From Victivallales bacterium (GTDB lineage: Bacteria > Verrucomicrobiota > Lentisphaeria > Oligosphaerales > Oligosphaeraceae): 64,000 bases of DNA. This document shows positions 17,499 through 25,505 of the stretch, piece after piece; the first letter of the stretch is position 1; every line of letters begins with the position of its first letter. A program made the translations under genes and the position numbers. The notes beneath the pieces are model-generated. The model worked only from the letters and a program-made list of their open reading frames with translations, searched no databases and had not been told where the DNA came from. The stretch covers positions 1 to 64,000 of the forward strand of contig JAFPYX010000043.1 of NCBI GenBank assembly GCA_017417585.1. Direction: 5' to 3'.

Positions 17499-18095
17499 AT
17501 GAAGACATTTTTGGCAGTATTATTGGCTTTTGGTGCGGGAGTCGCGGTTGCCGTTTTCATTCAGAAAAGTCAAAAAACGCCAACCGGGCAGTCTCCACGT
17601 CCTCCCCGCCCACCGCAGCCATCGCCACCTCCGCAATCCTCGCGTCCTTCCTCCTTGCAGGAAAAATTTGCGCGGGTTCGTTCCTCCATGCCTGTGACTG
17701 CCCAGGCGCAGGACACTCCGTCACCTGCTAGCGCACAAGCTGAGCATCCCGGTGCAAAATGGTTCCGGCAGCAAATCATGGCCTTTGCCGATGACTTGCT
17801 GGCCTATTATGTTTCCCAATATGCTCTGGAGCAGAATCTTTCAGCGGTCAAGACAATGGAGTTGTACCAAAAGTATGGTCGCAAGCCATTTGAACCCAGT
17901 CTCCAAGAATATGAGGCGGGATTCCGGGAGCAGGGGTTGAATCTCACGGGCTTGGCTGAAATCGGCATGGCTTGGCTGAAAGAGAATGGTGTGACGGCAA
18001 CCTCCGATGACTGGGAACAAAAGATCACCTCTTTCCTGGAGAAACGTCAAAAGCCCAAAGCCCAGCAGATAGTTCAAGAGCAGGCCTCTGCGTAA
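17499..18095 (+). CDS. Membrane-anchored protein with proline-rich linker
   Basis: A 198-aa protein with an N-terminal signal anchor (TFLAVLLAFGAGVAVAVFI, residues 3-21), then a Pro/Ser-rich linker (about 30-55) and a mostly helical C-terminal domain (about 80-185) with no recognised family. It follows the second L7/L12-GTPase by 67 bp and precedes a possible terminator, so it is probably the last gene of the plus-strand cluster. It may give the GTPases a membrane partner; this is context only. Confidence 0.65.
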   Translation: MKTFLAVLLAFGAGVAVAVFIQKSQKTPTGQSPRPPRPPQPSPPPQSSRPSSLQEKFARVRSSMPVTAQAQDTPSPASAQAEHPGAKWFRQQIMAFADDLLAYYVSQYALEQNLSAVKTMELYQKYGRKPFEPSLQEYEAGFREQGLNLTGLAEIGMAWLKENGVTATSDDWEQKITSFLEKRQKPKAQQIVQEQASA

Positions 18096-18164
18096 AAGGC
18101 CGATTTTATTGTTTACGATCTTTCCGAAAGGCGAATGCGGATAGTGATAATACACGAGTAATCC

Positions 18165-18206
18165 AAGGCATCCCTGAATGAAACGCGAGGCTGGCGTGCC
18201 TTTTTG
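18165..18206 (+). terminator. Weak candidate terminator after the GTPase cluster
   Basis: AAGGCA (18165-18170) can pair with TGCCTT (18197-18202), and the distal arm runs into five T residues. The loop is long (26 nt), so stability is doubtful, but the position, about 70 bp after the last plus-strand gene, is right. Confidence 0.35.
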
Positions 18207-18351
18207 TGGATTTGAGTGTATGATTCGCCGATGGATGAGGACGTTTTAGGGAAGACTATGCCGTGTTTTGTCAGGGATCGGAAGAGAAAATTTCCAAAGT
18301 CAGAGTTTTTTCATTCTTCTGGGTTATAGGATTTGACTTTTCCTTTTCACC

Positions 18352-18698
18352 ATGATCATCGTAATTCTGCTGCTGATTTTCAGCTTTGTGGTGTATTGGG
18401 GGAACACGGGGCAGGCTCAACTTCATGCCGTCACCGCGTCTGTTCTTCTATTTCAATTGCACTTGCCACATTACTGCTCGACATCATCTTCAATGGTGCC
18501 TCATGCAGCCCAGGGATAATCTTCCCTGGCTTCTTGGCGCCGATTGCGCTGTATGAACTGCTTCGCTTGTTACGACGGTGGCTGGGCATGGTCCTTCAAA
18601 GGATTGAACCATTTCAAATAGTTTTCGCTGTGGCATTCGGTGCGCAGGGAAATGAAAATCGCTATATGTTGCATCTGAACCCTTGGGGCTTCTCATAA
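18352..18698 (+). pseudogene. Possible frameshifted small membrane protein
   Basis: From ATG 18352 a frame encodes a hydrophobic start (MIIVILLLIFSFVVYWGN) but closes after 55 codons. A second frame overlapping it continues as ALATLLLDIIFNG and PGFLAPIALYELLRLLRRW to a stop at 18696-18698. Joined near 18440-18450, the two would give one protein of about 115 aa with two or three membrane segments. This suggests a frameshift mutation or a sequence error. It could also be non-coding. The rest of 18096-18692 shows no other gene. Confidence 0.35.
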
Positions 18699-19247
18699 GA
18701 AGTCGGTGATGTCAAACCAGAAGGTCTCCGACCAGGCGACTTGACGTTCGGCACGAAGAAGCTGGTGGGTGAGGTAGCCGTCTGGGTCTTTTTTATATCC
18801 TTGGTGGCTTTCCCAGTCGTTCTTGAGGAATTCCCAGTCTTGCAGGGAGAAGGCGGTAGCGGCGACGTAGATTTTGTCATACGGACGACTTTTGATAAAA
18901 AAGAGTTCCTGCCCAGTCTTCTGCCATTCCATGCCCACGTATTGGACACCATGGGCGAATTCGATTTCCTCTCGGATGCGGTAATGGATGAAGAGGTTCT
19001 CCAGGGAAATCCCATCGAGTGCGACGCCCGGGTTGACTTCGTCATCCTGCGTGAAGACGATGCAGGCGTGGGGCTGGTCGTAGCCCCAGCCGCCTTGGAA
19101 GAAGCACTGGGCGGCCATGGCGGGGAAATGCCGGGGGAGAAGACCGCGTGGCGCGGGATAGTCATCCGGCAGACGGCTGAATGGTGCGTCGTCAGGTCGT
19201 CCGTGGTTTGTGGGTTGTTCTTGGGGATGAATGGATTGATGCGTCAT
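18693..19247 (-). CDS. Hypothetical protein, 184 aa
   Basis: A soluble, aromatic-rich protein without signal or membrane segments. Notable stretches are CFFQGGWGYDQPHACIVF near residue 48 and FSLQDWEFLKNDWESHQGY near 133. I recognise no family. It is the last gene of the minus-strand group led by the DUF697-type GTPase operon, with about 110 bp separating it from the 112-aa gene upstream. Its stop overlaps the end of the possible frameshifted gene on the other strand. Confidence 0.6.
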   Translation of the reverse strand: MTHQSIHPQEQPTNHGRPDDAPFSRLPDDYPAPRGLLPRHFPAMAAQCFFQGGWGYDQPHACIVFTQDDEVNPGVALDGISLENLFIHYRIREEIEFAHGVQYVGMEWQKTGQELFFIKSRPYDKIYVAATAFSLQDWEFLKNDWESHQGYKKDPDGYLTHQLLRAERQVAWSETFWFDITDFL

Positions 19248-19357
19248 TTTATGGGAATTGTAATCTTCAGTTGGAGAAGCTCGGAGAATCTATTTGGAAC
19301 AATTCAAGGTGTTTTTGCAGAGCGGGGCATCGTCAGAGAAGGCGCTGACTTTTCGGT

Positions 19358-19696
19358 TCATTTCCCCTTTATTGCATCAAAGGCCAATGCGCCAAGCCCA
19401 ACGGCCGCGGCGCCTAGGATGAATCCGGCGACTCCGGAGACGAACTCGTCGTTCTGCGTAAGGTCGTCGATTTTGGCGATGAGGCATTCAATGAGGTCTT
19501 GGTGGGGGACATCTCTGAAGGCGCGGCCGTTCTTCTCGGATTTGGCTTCTTCAGATTGCGCTTCCTCGGTTTTGGGACATTCGTCGGCGAGGCGTTCTTC
19601 CTCAGACTTCAAGGCGGCTTCAAGCCGGGCGCGTAGCGGAGAATCGTCTGCGAGAGTGGCGATGAGTTTTTTCAGTTCTTCGATCTTGTCGTTCAT
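19358..19696 (-). CDS. Small protein with charged helix and C-terminal hydrophobic segment
   Basis: A 112-aa protein: residues 1-65 are charged and probably helical (EELKKLIATLADDSPLRARLEAAL), and residues about 85-108 are a Gly/Ala-rich hydrophobic stretch (FVSGVAGFILGAAAVGLGALAF), like a tail anchor. It begins 12 bp after the GTPase stop, so it is in the same operon. It may be a membrane partner of that GTPase. Family unknown. Confidence 0.6.
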   Translation of the reverse strand: MNDKIEELKKLIATLADDSPLRARLEAALKSEEERLADECPKTEEAQSEEAKSEKNGRAFRDVPHQDLIECLIAKIDDLTQNDEFVSGVAGFILGAAAVGLGALAFDAIKGK

Positions 19697-19707
19697 GGTG
19701 GCTACTT

Positions 19708-21183
19708 CTAGGTTTGGATGTGGTTCTGCTGGTATTCCTCGTAGAACTTCTTGAAGAGTCCCACGTCAAAGAGCAGGGGGGGGATTGGCTTGCCTGTTGC
19801 CTTGGCCAGGGCCGTGGCCTCGAAATTGGTGCGCACAAAGGCGCCCATCGCGCCGGTCAGCGTGGCGGCTACGGCGGCGTTGACGGCGCTGCCCAGGCCT
19901 GGCACGAGCTTGAGCAGACTGGAGGCGGCGAAGACACCCACCAGCTTCGCCACAAAAGGCAGGGCGGACTGTCGGATGGCTTCCTGCCGCAAACCGTATA
20001 GTCCCGCCAGCGTGGCGATCATCGTGATCTGGATAGGGATCAGTACTGCCGCGTCCGACAGTGGAATCGGGATGGCGCCGGCTGCCGCGGCGGCGGTCAC
20101 TGCGGTGGCGATGATGGCCTTGGCCTTGCCCTGTTTGGCCAGGATGACGTTTTTCCGAGCCTCCAGGTCAATTCCCTGCGCCTCCAGAAAGGCGTCCCGG
20201 TAGGCATCCGGGAGCATCTCGTATGAGAGCTCCATCAGGCGTTGGCAACCCAGGGAACCGCCAGGGGCGTCGGAAGTGCAGACGATGTGCTCCGGGGGAA
20301 TTCCGGCGTCCAGCAGTTCCTGCCGCATGGACAGTTGCTGGTTCGGGCGGGTGATGTCGGCCTTGGACAGCACGACAATCACGTGTTTGGGGTTGAAGAT
20401 GTTTCTGATGAGATTGAGATCGCATTCGGTGACGCGTGCGCCGGCGCCCTGAATGACATACCAAACCAGATGGATATGGTTGTCTACTGACGGGTCGTTT
20501 TGGCATTGCCGCACGAAGTCACGGGTCTGGGCGGTGAAGGCTTCTTCCGTTTGACCGTTTTCCAGGCCACGGGAGTCCCAGATGCGCACCAGGTTGTTTT
20601 CATAGCACTCGTACGCCATTGTCTTGGGACGTCCGTCGCCGATGGCATGGTCGGGAACCATGTCGCCGAGGATTGCCTTGGCCAGGGAGGATTTCCCGGA
20701 GCCGGTGTATCCGCAGAGCAGGATGTTCGGGCGCTTGATGTAGCTTTGGAGCGCTTCGTCGTATTTTTCGTTGAATTTCTGGATGGCGTCTGTTTCGTCC
20801 ATGGGTTGGTCTCCATTGTTTGATGGTGCGACTTCTGGCTGCGGGGATGGCACGATGAAATCTTCCAGTTGTGCGCCATACCGGTCACGCATCAGTTTTA
20901 TCAGGTCATTCAGGAAAAGCCCTTCCGGGAAATCCAGCAGTTTTTTCACCATCTCGAAGGAACTGGCGAAGAGCTCCCTGGTGGCGGCGGCCTTGGCAAG
21001 CGCGTCAAAGAAAGGCACCGAAACGCCTTGGCACGCGAAGACCTTCGCAGGCTGGAAATCCTTTAGCGAGGCCGCACGAACGGGGCCTGGCTTAGGAACG
21101 GTTAGCACTACACGGTGGGAAAGGTAGAGTCCCAGCCGACGTCCGCGCATCATCAGCAAGGCTCCGAAGCGTAGATGGCTCAT
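19708..21183 (-). CDS. GTPase with C-terminal DUF697-like hydrophobic region
   Basis: A 491-aa P-loop GTPase. The N-terminal about 150 residues are of unknown fold. G1 is GYTGSGKSS near residue 155, the G3 position carries DSRG (IWDSRGLENG, near 201), and G4 is SKAD near 271. The C-terminal third (AAAAAGAIPIPLSDAAVLIPIQ and later VGVFAASSLLKLVPGLGSAVNAAVAATLTGA) resembles the DUF697/YcjF-type membrane-associating domain, also seen with Era-like and IRG-like GTPases. The ATG overlaps the stop of the 131-aa gene as ATGA. It is the fourth large GTPase of the island and differs in type from the three dynamin-like ones. Confidence 0.8.
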   Translation of the reverse strand: MSHLRFGALLMMRGRRLGLYLSHRVVLTVPKPGPVRAASLKDFQPAKVFACQGVSVPFFDALAKAAATRELFASSFEMVKKLLDFPEGLFLNDLIKLMRDRYGAQLEDFIVPSPQPEVAPSNNGDQPMDETDAIQKFNEKYDEALQSYIKRPNILLCGYTGSGKSSLAKAILGDMVPDHAIGDGRPKTMAYECYENNLVRIWDSRGLENGQTEEAFTAQTRDFVRQCQNDPSVDNHIHLVWYVIQGAGARVTECDLNLIRNIFNPKHVIVVLSKADITRPNQQLSMRQELLDAGIPPEHIVCTSDAPGGSLGCQRLMELSYEMLPDAYRDAFLEAQGIDLEARKNVILAKQGKAKAIIATAVTAAAAAGAIPIPLSDAAVLIPIQITMIATLAGLYGLRQEAIRQSALPFVAKLVGVFAASSLLKLVPGLGSAVNAAVAATLTGAMGAFVRTNFEATALAKATGKPIPPLLFDVGLFKKFYEEYQQNHIQT

Positions 21184-21575
21184 AGCGAATCCTCCCTAGC
21201 GTGCAATTCCCCTTCAAGCTTTATCCGCATTCCCTCGGAGATGGCGTGGAGCCGGTCAAGCGTCTGCGCGAGTTGTTCGGCACCATCAAGTTCATTCCAT
21301 TGCCAGAATGCTGCTTGGGCGGGAAATGTCAGATGGCAGCTGTCTTCGATGAGATGCCGGAAGTCCACATAGATGAGCTGGAGCGCCTGTGCATAGTCGC
21401 ACAATTCATGGACACTCTGCCATTTGGCGGTCCAGTCCTCCAGGCTTAGTGCGGTTATCAGCGTGGAGGAGGTTTGCGTGAAGAGATCATCCGCCAGGCG
21501 TAGCCGATAGCAGAGGTCGAGGAGCAGTTCACGGTAGATGGGACTGGATGAGAGACGTTCCATGACGGTGTGCAT
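21180..21575 (-). CDS. Hypothetical helical protein coupled to the DUF697-type GTPase
   Basis: A 131-aa, probably all-helical soluble protein (ELLLDLCYRLRLADDLF, LEDWTAKWQSVHELCDYAQ). It is the first gene of the minus-strand operon and overlaps the GTPase start by 4 bp, so the two are translationally coupled and probably interact. No family recognised. An alternative in-frame ATG lies four codons downstream of the first. Confidence 0.65.
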   Translation of the reverse strand: MHTVMERLSSSPIYRELLLDLCYRLRLADDLFTQTSSTLITALSLEDWTAKWQSVHELCDYAQALQLIYVDFRHLIEDSCHLTFPAQAAFWQWNELDGAEQLAQTLDRLHAISEGMRIKLEGELHAREDSL

Positions 21576-21941
21576 TGGGTATGTGTTTCCCCTAATTATA
21601 TTCCAGCAGGTCTGCCAATTTGTGTCAGAGGTGTTGCGTGATGTTGAAAAAGAGAAGATTTTTTAAGCCGAAATGACGGATTTGCGCTTTTCTTTCGTAT
21701 ATATTTACCAGATAGTGCAATTTCAAAACGCACCGCCAAAATACGTTTCGCCTGGCATCTAAGCTGCGTCCCCTGTCGGATTTCGCCGTAGATGGCTACG
21801 GCCCAATCCGCATTTCGGCGCATCTGTTCGTCATGCCTTGGCTGTTTCGCACGGAGTTTTGGAGTCGCCTCAAATGTCAAAGGGAATTTGGAGGACAAAC
21901 CACTAGTCGATTATGGAATTGTTGCAGAAAAGGCTATCGAT
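21576..21941. other. Divergent intergenic region with hairpin, possible dispersed repeat
   Basis: A 366-bp gap between the minus-strand GTPase operon and the WYL regulator. It is open on both strands, yet neither reading has a family or a start site. A perfect 7-bp stem with a 4-nt loop (GCCGTAG ATGG CTACGGC) lies at 21785-21802. The surrounding sequence is GC-richer than typical intergenic DNA, so it may be a repeat element or a gene remnant. It must also hold the promoters of both flanking operons. Confidence 0.4.
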
Positions 21942-22931
21942 ATGAGTTACCGTGATTCCCAACAAATCCTTCGGATGGCTAGAATTGTGGCTGATCTGAA
22001 GCGTGGCAAGAATATCAATACCCAGACCCTCTCCGCATATTTCAAGGAACATGAGGGTGAGCCGGGGGCACCCCTGGGGTGCAGTCCGCGCACGGTTGCG
22101 CGTGATATCCAAGTCCTTCAGCAGGAGCACAACGCGCCGATTCTGTATGATGACTCAAGCAGAGGCTATGTGCTCACCGACCCGAATTGGCGTTTCACCT
22201 GCCCCGTATTTGACGAGGATTTTGTGAACATGTCCATGCTTGGGGTGCAGTTGGCCGAGGCCATCACGCCCGAACCACTGAAGCAGGAGATGGACAATGC
22301 GCTCATGCAGACGCTGACCAACAATGCTTCAGAGTTCTTTGATGAGGCGATGATGGATACCCTGTTGTGTGCGTCTGGCGTGAAGTCTCCCATTGCGCCT
22401 GAGGTGTTCAAGACGTTGTTTGACGGCTGGCGCCGGAAGCAATGCCTGGCCCTGGACTATAAGGATCCGGGCGGGAAGAAGTCAGCGTTTGAGTTTGAGC
22501 CTCATATGCTGGTCTTCCATAAAGGCAATTGGTATGCCAAAGGCTATCTGAGGGGAACCAAGGAGGTCCGCATCTTTGCCTGCCAGCGAATGGTCAGTGT
22601 GCGGCCGTTGCCCAGATCCTTTCAGATGGATCGCAGATTGCTGGAGGACACGAAACGGAATGGCTTTTTCAATTACCCGAAGGTGTCAGGCATCAAATTG
22701 CGTTGCGATGCCTCCATAGCCTTCTATATCCATGAGCAGCAAAAGGTCTTCCAGTCAAAGCTCACCGAGGAGCCGGATGGCGCGTTGGTGCTGGAGCTGA
22801 AGCCGACCGTCGAGCACGAAGTCATCCGCTGGATATTAGGCGAAGGCGGCAGCATCGAGGTGCTGGAACCCAAATCGTTGCGGGAGAAGATTGCCGAGGC
22901 GGGAAGGGAAATAGCCCGCCGAAACTCATAG
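21942..22931 (+). CDS. WYL-domain transcriptional regulator (HTH + WYL)
   Basis: A 329-aa protein from ATG 21942; the frame extends upstream to 21792 through the putative repeat, but MSYRDSQQILRMARIVADLK is the natural start of the N-terminal winged HTH. The HTH ends with SPRTVARDIQVLQQEH, the usual DeoR/YafY-type recognition helix. The WYL domain is centred near residue 190-215 (NWYAKGYLRGTKEVRIFAC), and a WCX-like tail follows. WYL regulators control several phage-defence systems (for example BrxR and CapW) and respond to bound ligands. Position between the GTPase operons and the TerY-P-like operon suggests it regulates the island; that is inference. Confidence 0.88.
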   Translation: MSYRDSQQILRMARIVADLKRGKNINTQTLSAYFKEHEGEPGAPLGCSPRTVARDIQVLQQEHNAPILYDDSSRGYVLTDPNWRFTCPVFDEDFVNMSMLGVQLAEAITPEPLKQEMDNALMQTLTNNASEFFDEAMMDTLLCASGVKSPIAPEVFKTLFDGWRRKQCLALDYKDPGGKKSAFEFEPHMLVFHKGNWYAKGYLRGTKEVRIFACQRMVSVRPLPRSFQMDRRLLEDTKRNGFFNYPKVSGIKLRCDASIAFYIHEQQKVFQSKLTEEPDGALVLELKPTVEHEVIRWILGEGGSIEVLEPKSLREKIAEAGREIARRNS

Positions 22932-22995
22932 AGGATTTGTTTTGCGTTTTAGGACAGTTTTCTGTTTCCCATAAAAATCAACACAGGAGGATGCA

Positions 22996-23238
22996 GTGGC
23001 AATAGGATGGCCTTGCAATATGGGAGGACAAAAGCCTCTCGTGGAATTTTATGCCTGCGAATGTAAGCAATGCGGATTCTCGCAAAAATATGAAGTCTCG
23101 CATAGGACGACAATTCAAATCGAGCCGCCGGATTCCGATGACCCGTTGTTGGTGTCGGAGTTGCCGGGAAATTGTCCGAAATGCGGTGCCAGATGGCGCG
23201 GACGGAAAATCCCATCGTTTGTCATTCGAAATACCTGA
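22996..23238 (+). CDS. Small zinc-ribbon protein
   Basis: An 80-aa protein starting at GTG 22996, which has GGAGG at 22986-22990 five bases upstream; the nearby ATG at 22991 is out of frame. It has CECKQC near residues 20-25 and CPKCG near 60-64, a four-cysteine zinc ribbon. It lies 64 bp after the WYL gene and faces the TerY-P-like operon. It is another of the small Cys-rich proteins that recur in this island. Function unknown. Confidence 0.65.
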   Translation: MAIGWPCNMGGQKPLVEFYACECKQCGFSQKYEVSHRTTIQIEPPDSDDPLLVSELPGNCPKCGARWRGRKIPSFVIRNT

Positions 23239-23381
23239 AGGCCGTTCGTAGTCCGGGAAGGCAGATTGTCGTGAGAAATGCGTGAAGGTTGTGCCACAGC
23301 GTCCCTTCTCGCATTGGAAACAATAAACTGACATTAAGAGACGTGCCCAGCTTTACTGCGTATTGCTGTTCGCCCCTTGGT

Positions 23382-23918
23382 CTATATGGGAATTTGTTGA
23401 TGCCATCCATTCCAGCAACGCCAATGCCAGTCAAGGGTGTGGAAGACGCTGGAAATGGCACTTTCAATGTCGCAAAGGCGCCAGTTTAGGACCGCGTCTT
23501 TTCCCGTGATGCAGGCGATGGTGAAGTCGTGGCAGTTGGCGACGAGCGGATGATACCCTGGGCGGCTGCCGAGCTGCATGATGGCGCGGGCGGCGATTTC
23601 CGGAGAAGCCAGGGGGTGTGATTCGGCGGCGGCAGCATAGTAGATGCTGGTCGCCAGGTTGCTGCCGTCCAGACGTGCCAGAAATTCGGCGGGGGTGGAG
23701 CAAAGAACCTTGCCATCGCCATTGAGGTGCGCGATTTTGTCGCCAAGGCAAATGCCTGTATGCTCGGCAAAGCCGAGAGTGAATTTACAGAATACGGGCG
23801 TGCCGGGGACAAGTGCACAGAGGTGGTCTCCGGTCAGGGAGTTCTCTAGCGGGCAGTCGTGGCGGTGTTCGCACGGAAGGCCGAGGGAATGTTCAAGGAA
23901 AAGGTCATACCAGCCCAT
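23382..23918 (-). CDS. LRAT-like (NlpC/P60-related papain fold) protein
   Basis: A 178-aa protein. EHTGICLGDKIAHLNGDG (His53 and His64) and YHPLVANCHDF (Cys129) match the His-His-Cys pattern of LRAT-domain proteins, where the NCEHF cysteine is the nucleophile in acyl transfer or lipid and peptide hydrolysis. The GDGxVxH-type context supports this, although the E of NCE is H here. It has no signal peptide. It overlaps the PP2C gene by 14 bp and is the last gene of the TerY-P-like operon. A catalytic role on lipids or on a protein is inference. Confidence 0.65.
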   Translation of the reverse strand: MGWYDLFLEHSLGLPCEHRHDCPLENSLTGDHLCALVPGTPVFCKFTLGFAEHTGICLGDKIAHLNGDGKVLCSTPAEFLARLDGSNLATSIYYAAAAESHPLASPEIAARAIMQLGSRPGYHPLVANCHDFTIACITGKDAVLNWRLCDIESAISSVFHTLDWHWRCWNGWHQQIPI

Positions 23919-24714
23919 TGGGATTCTCCTCTACTGGGTTGTCTTGGACGGAGGGTTCCTGAGGGAGTGCGAGGATGGCGAGCGACCGGTCGTCAGCGCC
24001 GCGGGGGTCACGTGTCCAACGGGCGCCCGTGAGGTAGTCGAGGATGTCCTGTCTAGAGAGCTGCCCTGCGGCCAGGTCGGTGAAGAGCTGGTTGAAGATG
24101 GGGCCGGGGGTCATCGTCTGGAGGTCAAACATCAGATGTTCGGGGCCGTCGCTGGTGGCGGCAATTCCAGTGACGCCGTCGGCGTCAAGTGTCGATGAAT
24201 GAAATTGCCTCGTTTTGTCCAGTCCTGCCCTGAGGAACGAGGTCTGATTGTCGAACTCGCCCTTGTCGGGTAAAAAAACATGGGTGCATACTCCACTGCG
24301 TTGAACCGTGAGTGCGCCGTCCCCGATCTGGAAGCATCCAATGCGTTGTTTCCCAAGCACGGCGAAAGCGACGGTAAAATCGAATTCTCGCTCGGAGCAC
24401 TGGTATTCTTCAGCCAATTCGATTTTCTGTTGGACAAAGGTTCGAATCATCATCTGGCAGAAACGCGGCCATTCACAGGAACCACAACGAGGCTGGTCGA
24501 GGAGGTAAGCCAATCGCGGTTCCATCACTGCGCACTGGGAACGGAAAGCCCTGACCGCCGAACGGGCACCCAGATGAGAAAGACTGGCGCTGCCACGTCC
24601 GTCGCAAACGATAAGGCAGGCGCGTGGCATGGTCCAGACGCCGCTGGCGTCTTGACAGGGGATTTCGCGGCGGATGTGTCCATTGCCGGGGACGGAGACT
24701 GCGTGGGCGAACAT
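23905..24714 (-). CDS. PP2C-family Ser/Thr protein phosphatase
   Basis: A 269-aa protein from ATG 24714; the frame extends to 24759 through a repeat-like stretch. Metal-binding positions of the PP2C fold are visible: CQDA (Asp22), VCDGRGSA (Asp38-Gly39), ATSDGPEHL and GADDRSLAIL. The phosphatase should reverse phosphorylation by the kinase at 25502-26677. vWA protein, PP2C phosphatase and this kinase type together form the TerY-P triad described for tellurite-resistance-associated systems. There is a 98-bp gap to the vWA gene that holds a palindromic repeat pair, so PP2C expression may be separately tuned. Confidence 0.85.
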   Translation of the reverse strand: MFAHAVSVPGNGHIRREIPCQDASGVWTMPRACLIVCDGRGSASLSHLGARSAVRAFRSQCAVMEPRLAYLLDQPRCGSCEWPRFCQMMIRTFVQQKIELAEEYQCSEREFDFTVAFAVLGKQRIGCFQIGDGALTVQRSGVCTHVFLPDKGEFDNQTSFLRAGLDKTRQFHSSTLDADGVTGIAATSDGPEHLMFDLQTMTPGPIFNQLFTDLAAGQLSRQDILDYLTGARWTRDPRGADDRSLAILALPQEPSVQDNPVEENPNGLV

Positions 24715-24715
24715 A

Positions 24716-24737
24716 GAAAATGCGAAATGTAAAATGG
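24716..24737. repeat. Short dispersed repeat, copy 2 (TTTTACATTTCGCATTTT on minus strand)
   Basis: Lies immediately before the PP2C start and matches 16 of 18 bases of the motif at 7978-8000 upstream of the sigma factor, in the same orientation relative to the gene. Confidence 0.4.
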
Positions 24738-24759
24738 AAGTCTGGTATTTCGGAATCAT

Positions 24760-24791
24760 CCGGAAGTTCCGGGTTGGCCCGGAAGATCCGG
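24760..24791. repeat. Two CCGGAAG(T/A)TCCGG palindromic units
   Basis: Two 13-bp units, at 24760-24772 and 24779-24791, each a near-perfect inverted repeat, start 19 bp apart in the gap between the vWA and PP2C genes. They could be protein-binding sites or RNA hairpins modulating PP2C expression within the operon. Confidence 0.55.
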
Positions 24792-24812
24792 AGAATCTGA
24801 AAAGTCAGGGAT

Positions 24813-25505
24813 TTAGTTCGTTCCGGCGAGGTCTGCCCAGGAGTCGACATTGCCGAGCCGGATGTTGTCCTGTTCGGCGACGGAGCTTGCGGAGACCGAC
24901 TTGAGGGAGTCGGTGAGCCAGCTGAAGAACTCTTTGAAGCACAGTCCCTTGAGTTTGACGGGGCCGGGATGTTCTGGAAGGACTTGGCGAAGGGTGTCGA
25001 AGTCGGCGCTTTCTCCGATGCCGATGCCGATGTACTGAAGTTTTCGCTGTTCGCCCAGTTCGCGCATCGAGCGTGCGGCTGCCTCCCAGTCATCATTGGG
25101 CTGCCCATCGGTCATCAAGATAATCCAGGGCTTGTAAGAAGAGATGCCCTTGTTCTTGTAAAGGCGTCGGCGTGCCTTGAGTTCCTGGTCGGCGGTTCGG
25201 AGGGCCTCGCCCATGGGGGTCATGCCATTGGCAGTCAGGGTGGGGACGTTGTCATTGACCTGATTGACGGGGGCGAAGGGCGCGGCGATTTTCACGGTTT
25301 CGCCAAAGGTGATGACCTCAAGCTCGACACTCATGGAGGCGGTTTCGTCATCGCTGGTCTCGCGCAGGAATTGTCTAAGACCTTCGCGGAGTTCTTCAAT
25401 CGGGGTGCCGGCCATTGAACCCGAGGTGTCAAGCAATAGGATGACAGGGCAGCGAGGAGCGGGGTTGGTGACGTCAAGGGAGGTTTCTTCTGCGTAGTTG
25501 TTCAT
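24813..25505 (-). CDS. vWA-domain protein, TerY-like
   Basis: A 230-aa protein that is almost entirely one von Willebrand factor A domain. The MIDAS metal site is complete: DTSGS at residues 26-30, Thr96 in GMTPMGEAL, and MTDGQPNDD with Asp133. TerY-type vWA proteins act as scaffolds in TerY-P phosphorylation triads. Its ATG overlaps the kinase stop (ATGA), so kinase and vWA are translationally coupled. No signal peptide or membrane segment is seen, so it is cytoplasmic. Confidence 0.85.
   Translation of the reverse strand: MNNYAEETSLDVTNPAPRCPVILLLDTSGSMAGTPIEELREGLRQFLRETSDDETASMSVELEVITFGETVKIAAPFAPVNQVNDNVPTLTANGMTPMGEALRTADQELKARRRLYKNKGISSYKPWIILMTDGQPNDDWEAAARSMRELGEQRKLQYIGIGIGESADFDTLRQVLPEHPGPVKLKGLCFKEFFSWLTDSLKSVSASSVAEQDNIRLGNVDSWADLAGTN

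Noticed and set aside
21596..21898. 100-aa minus-strand frame in the gap before the WYL gene
   Set aside because: No ribosome site, no family, and it overlaps a hairpin; more likely a repeat element than a gene.
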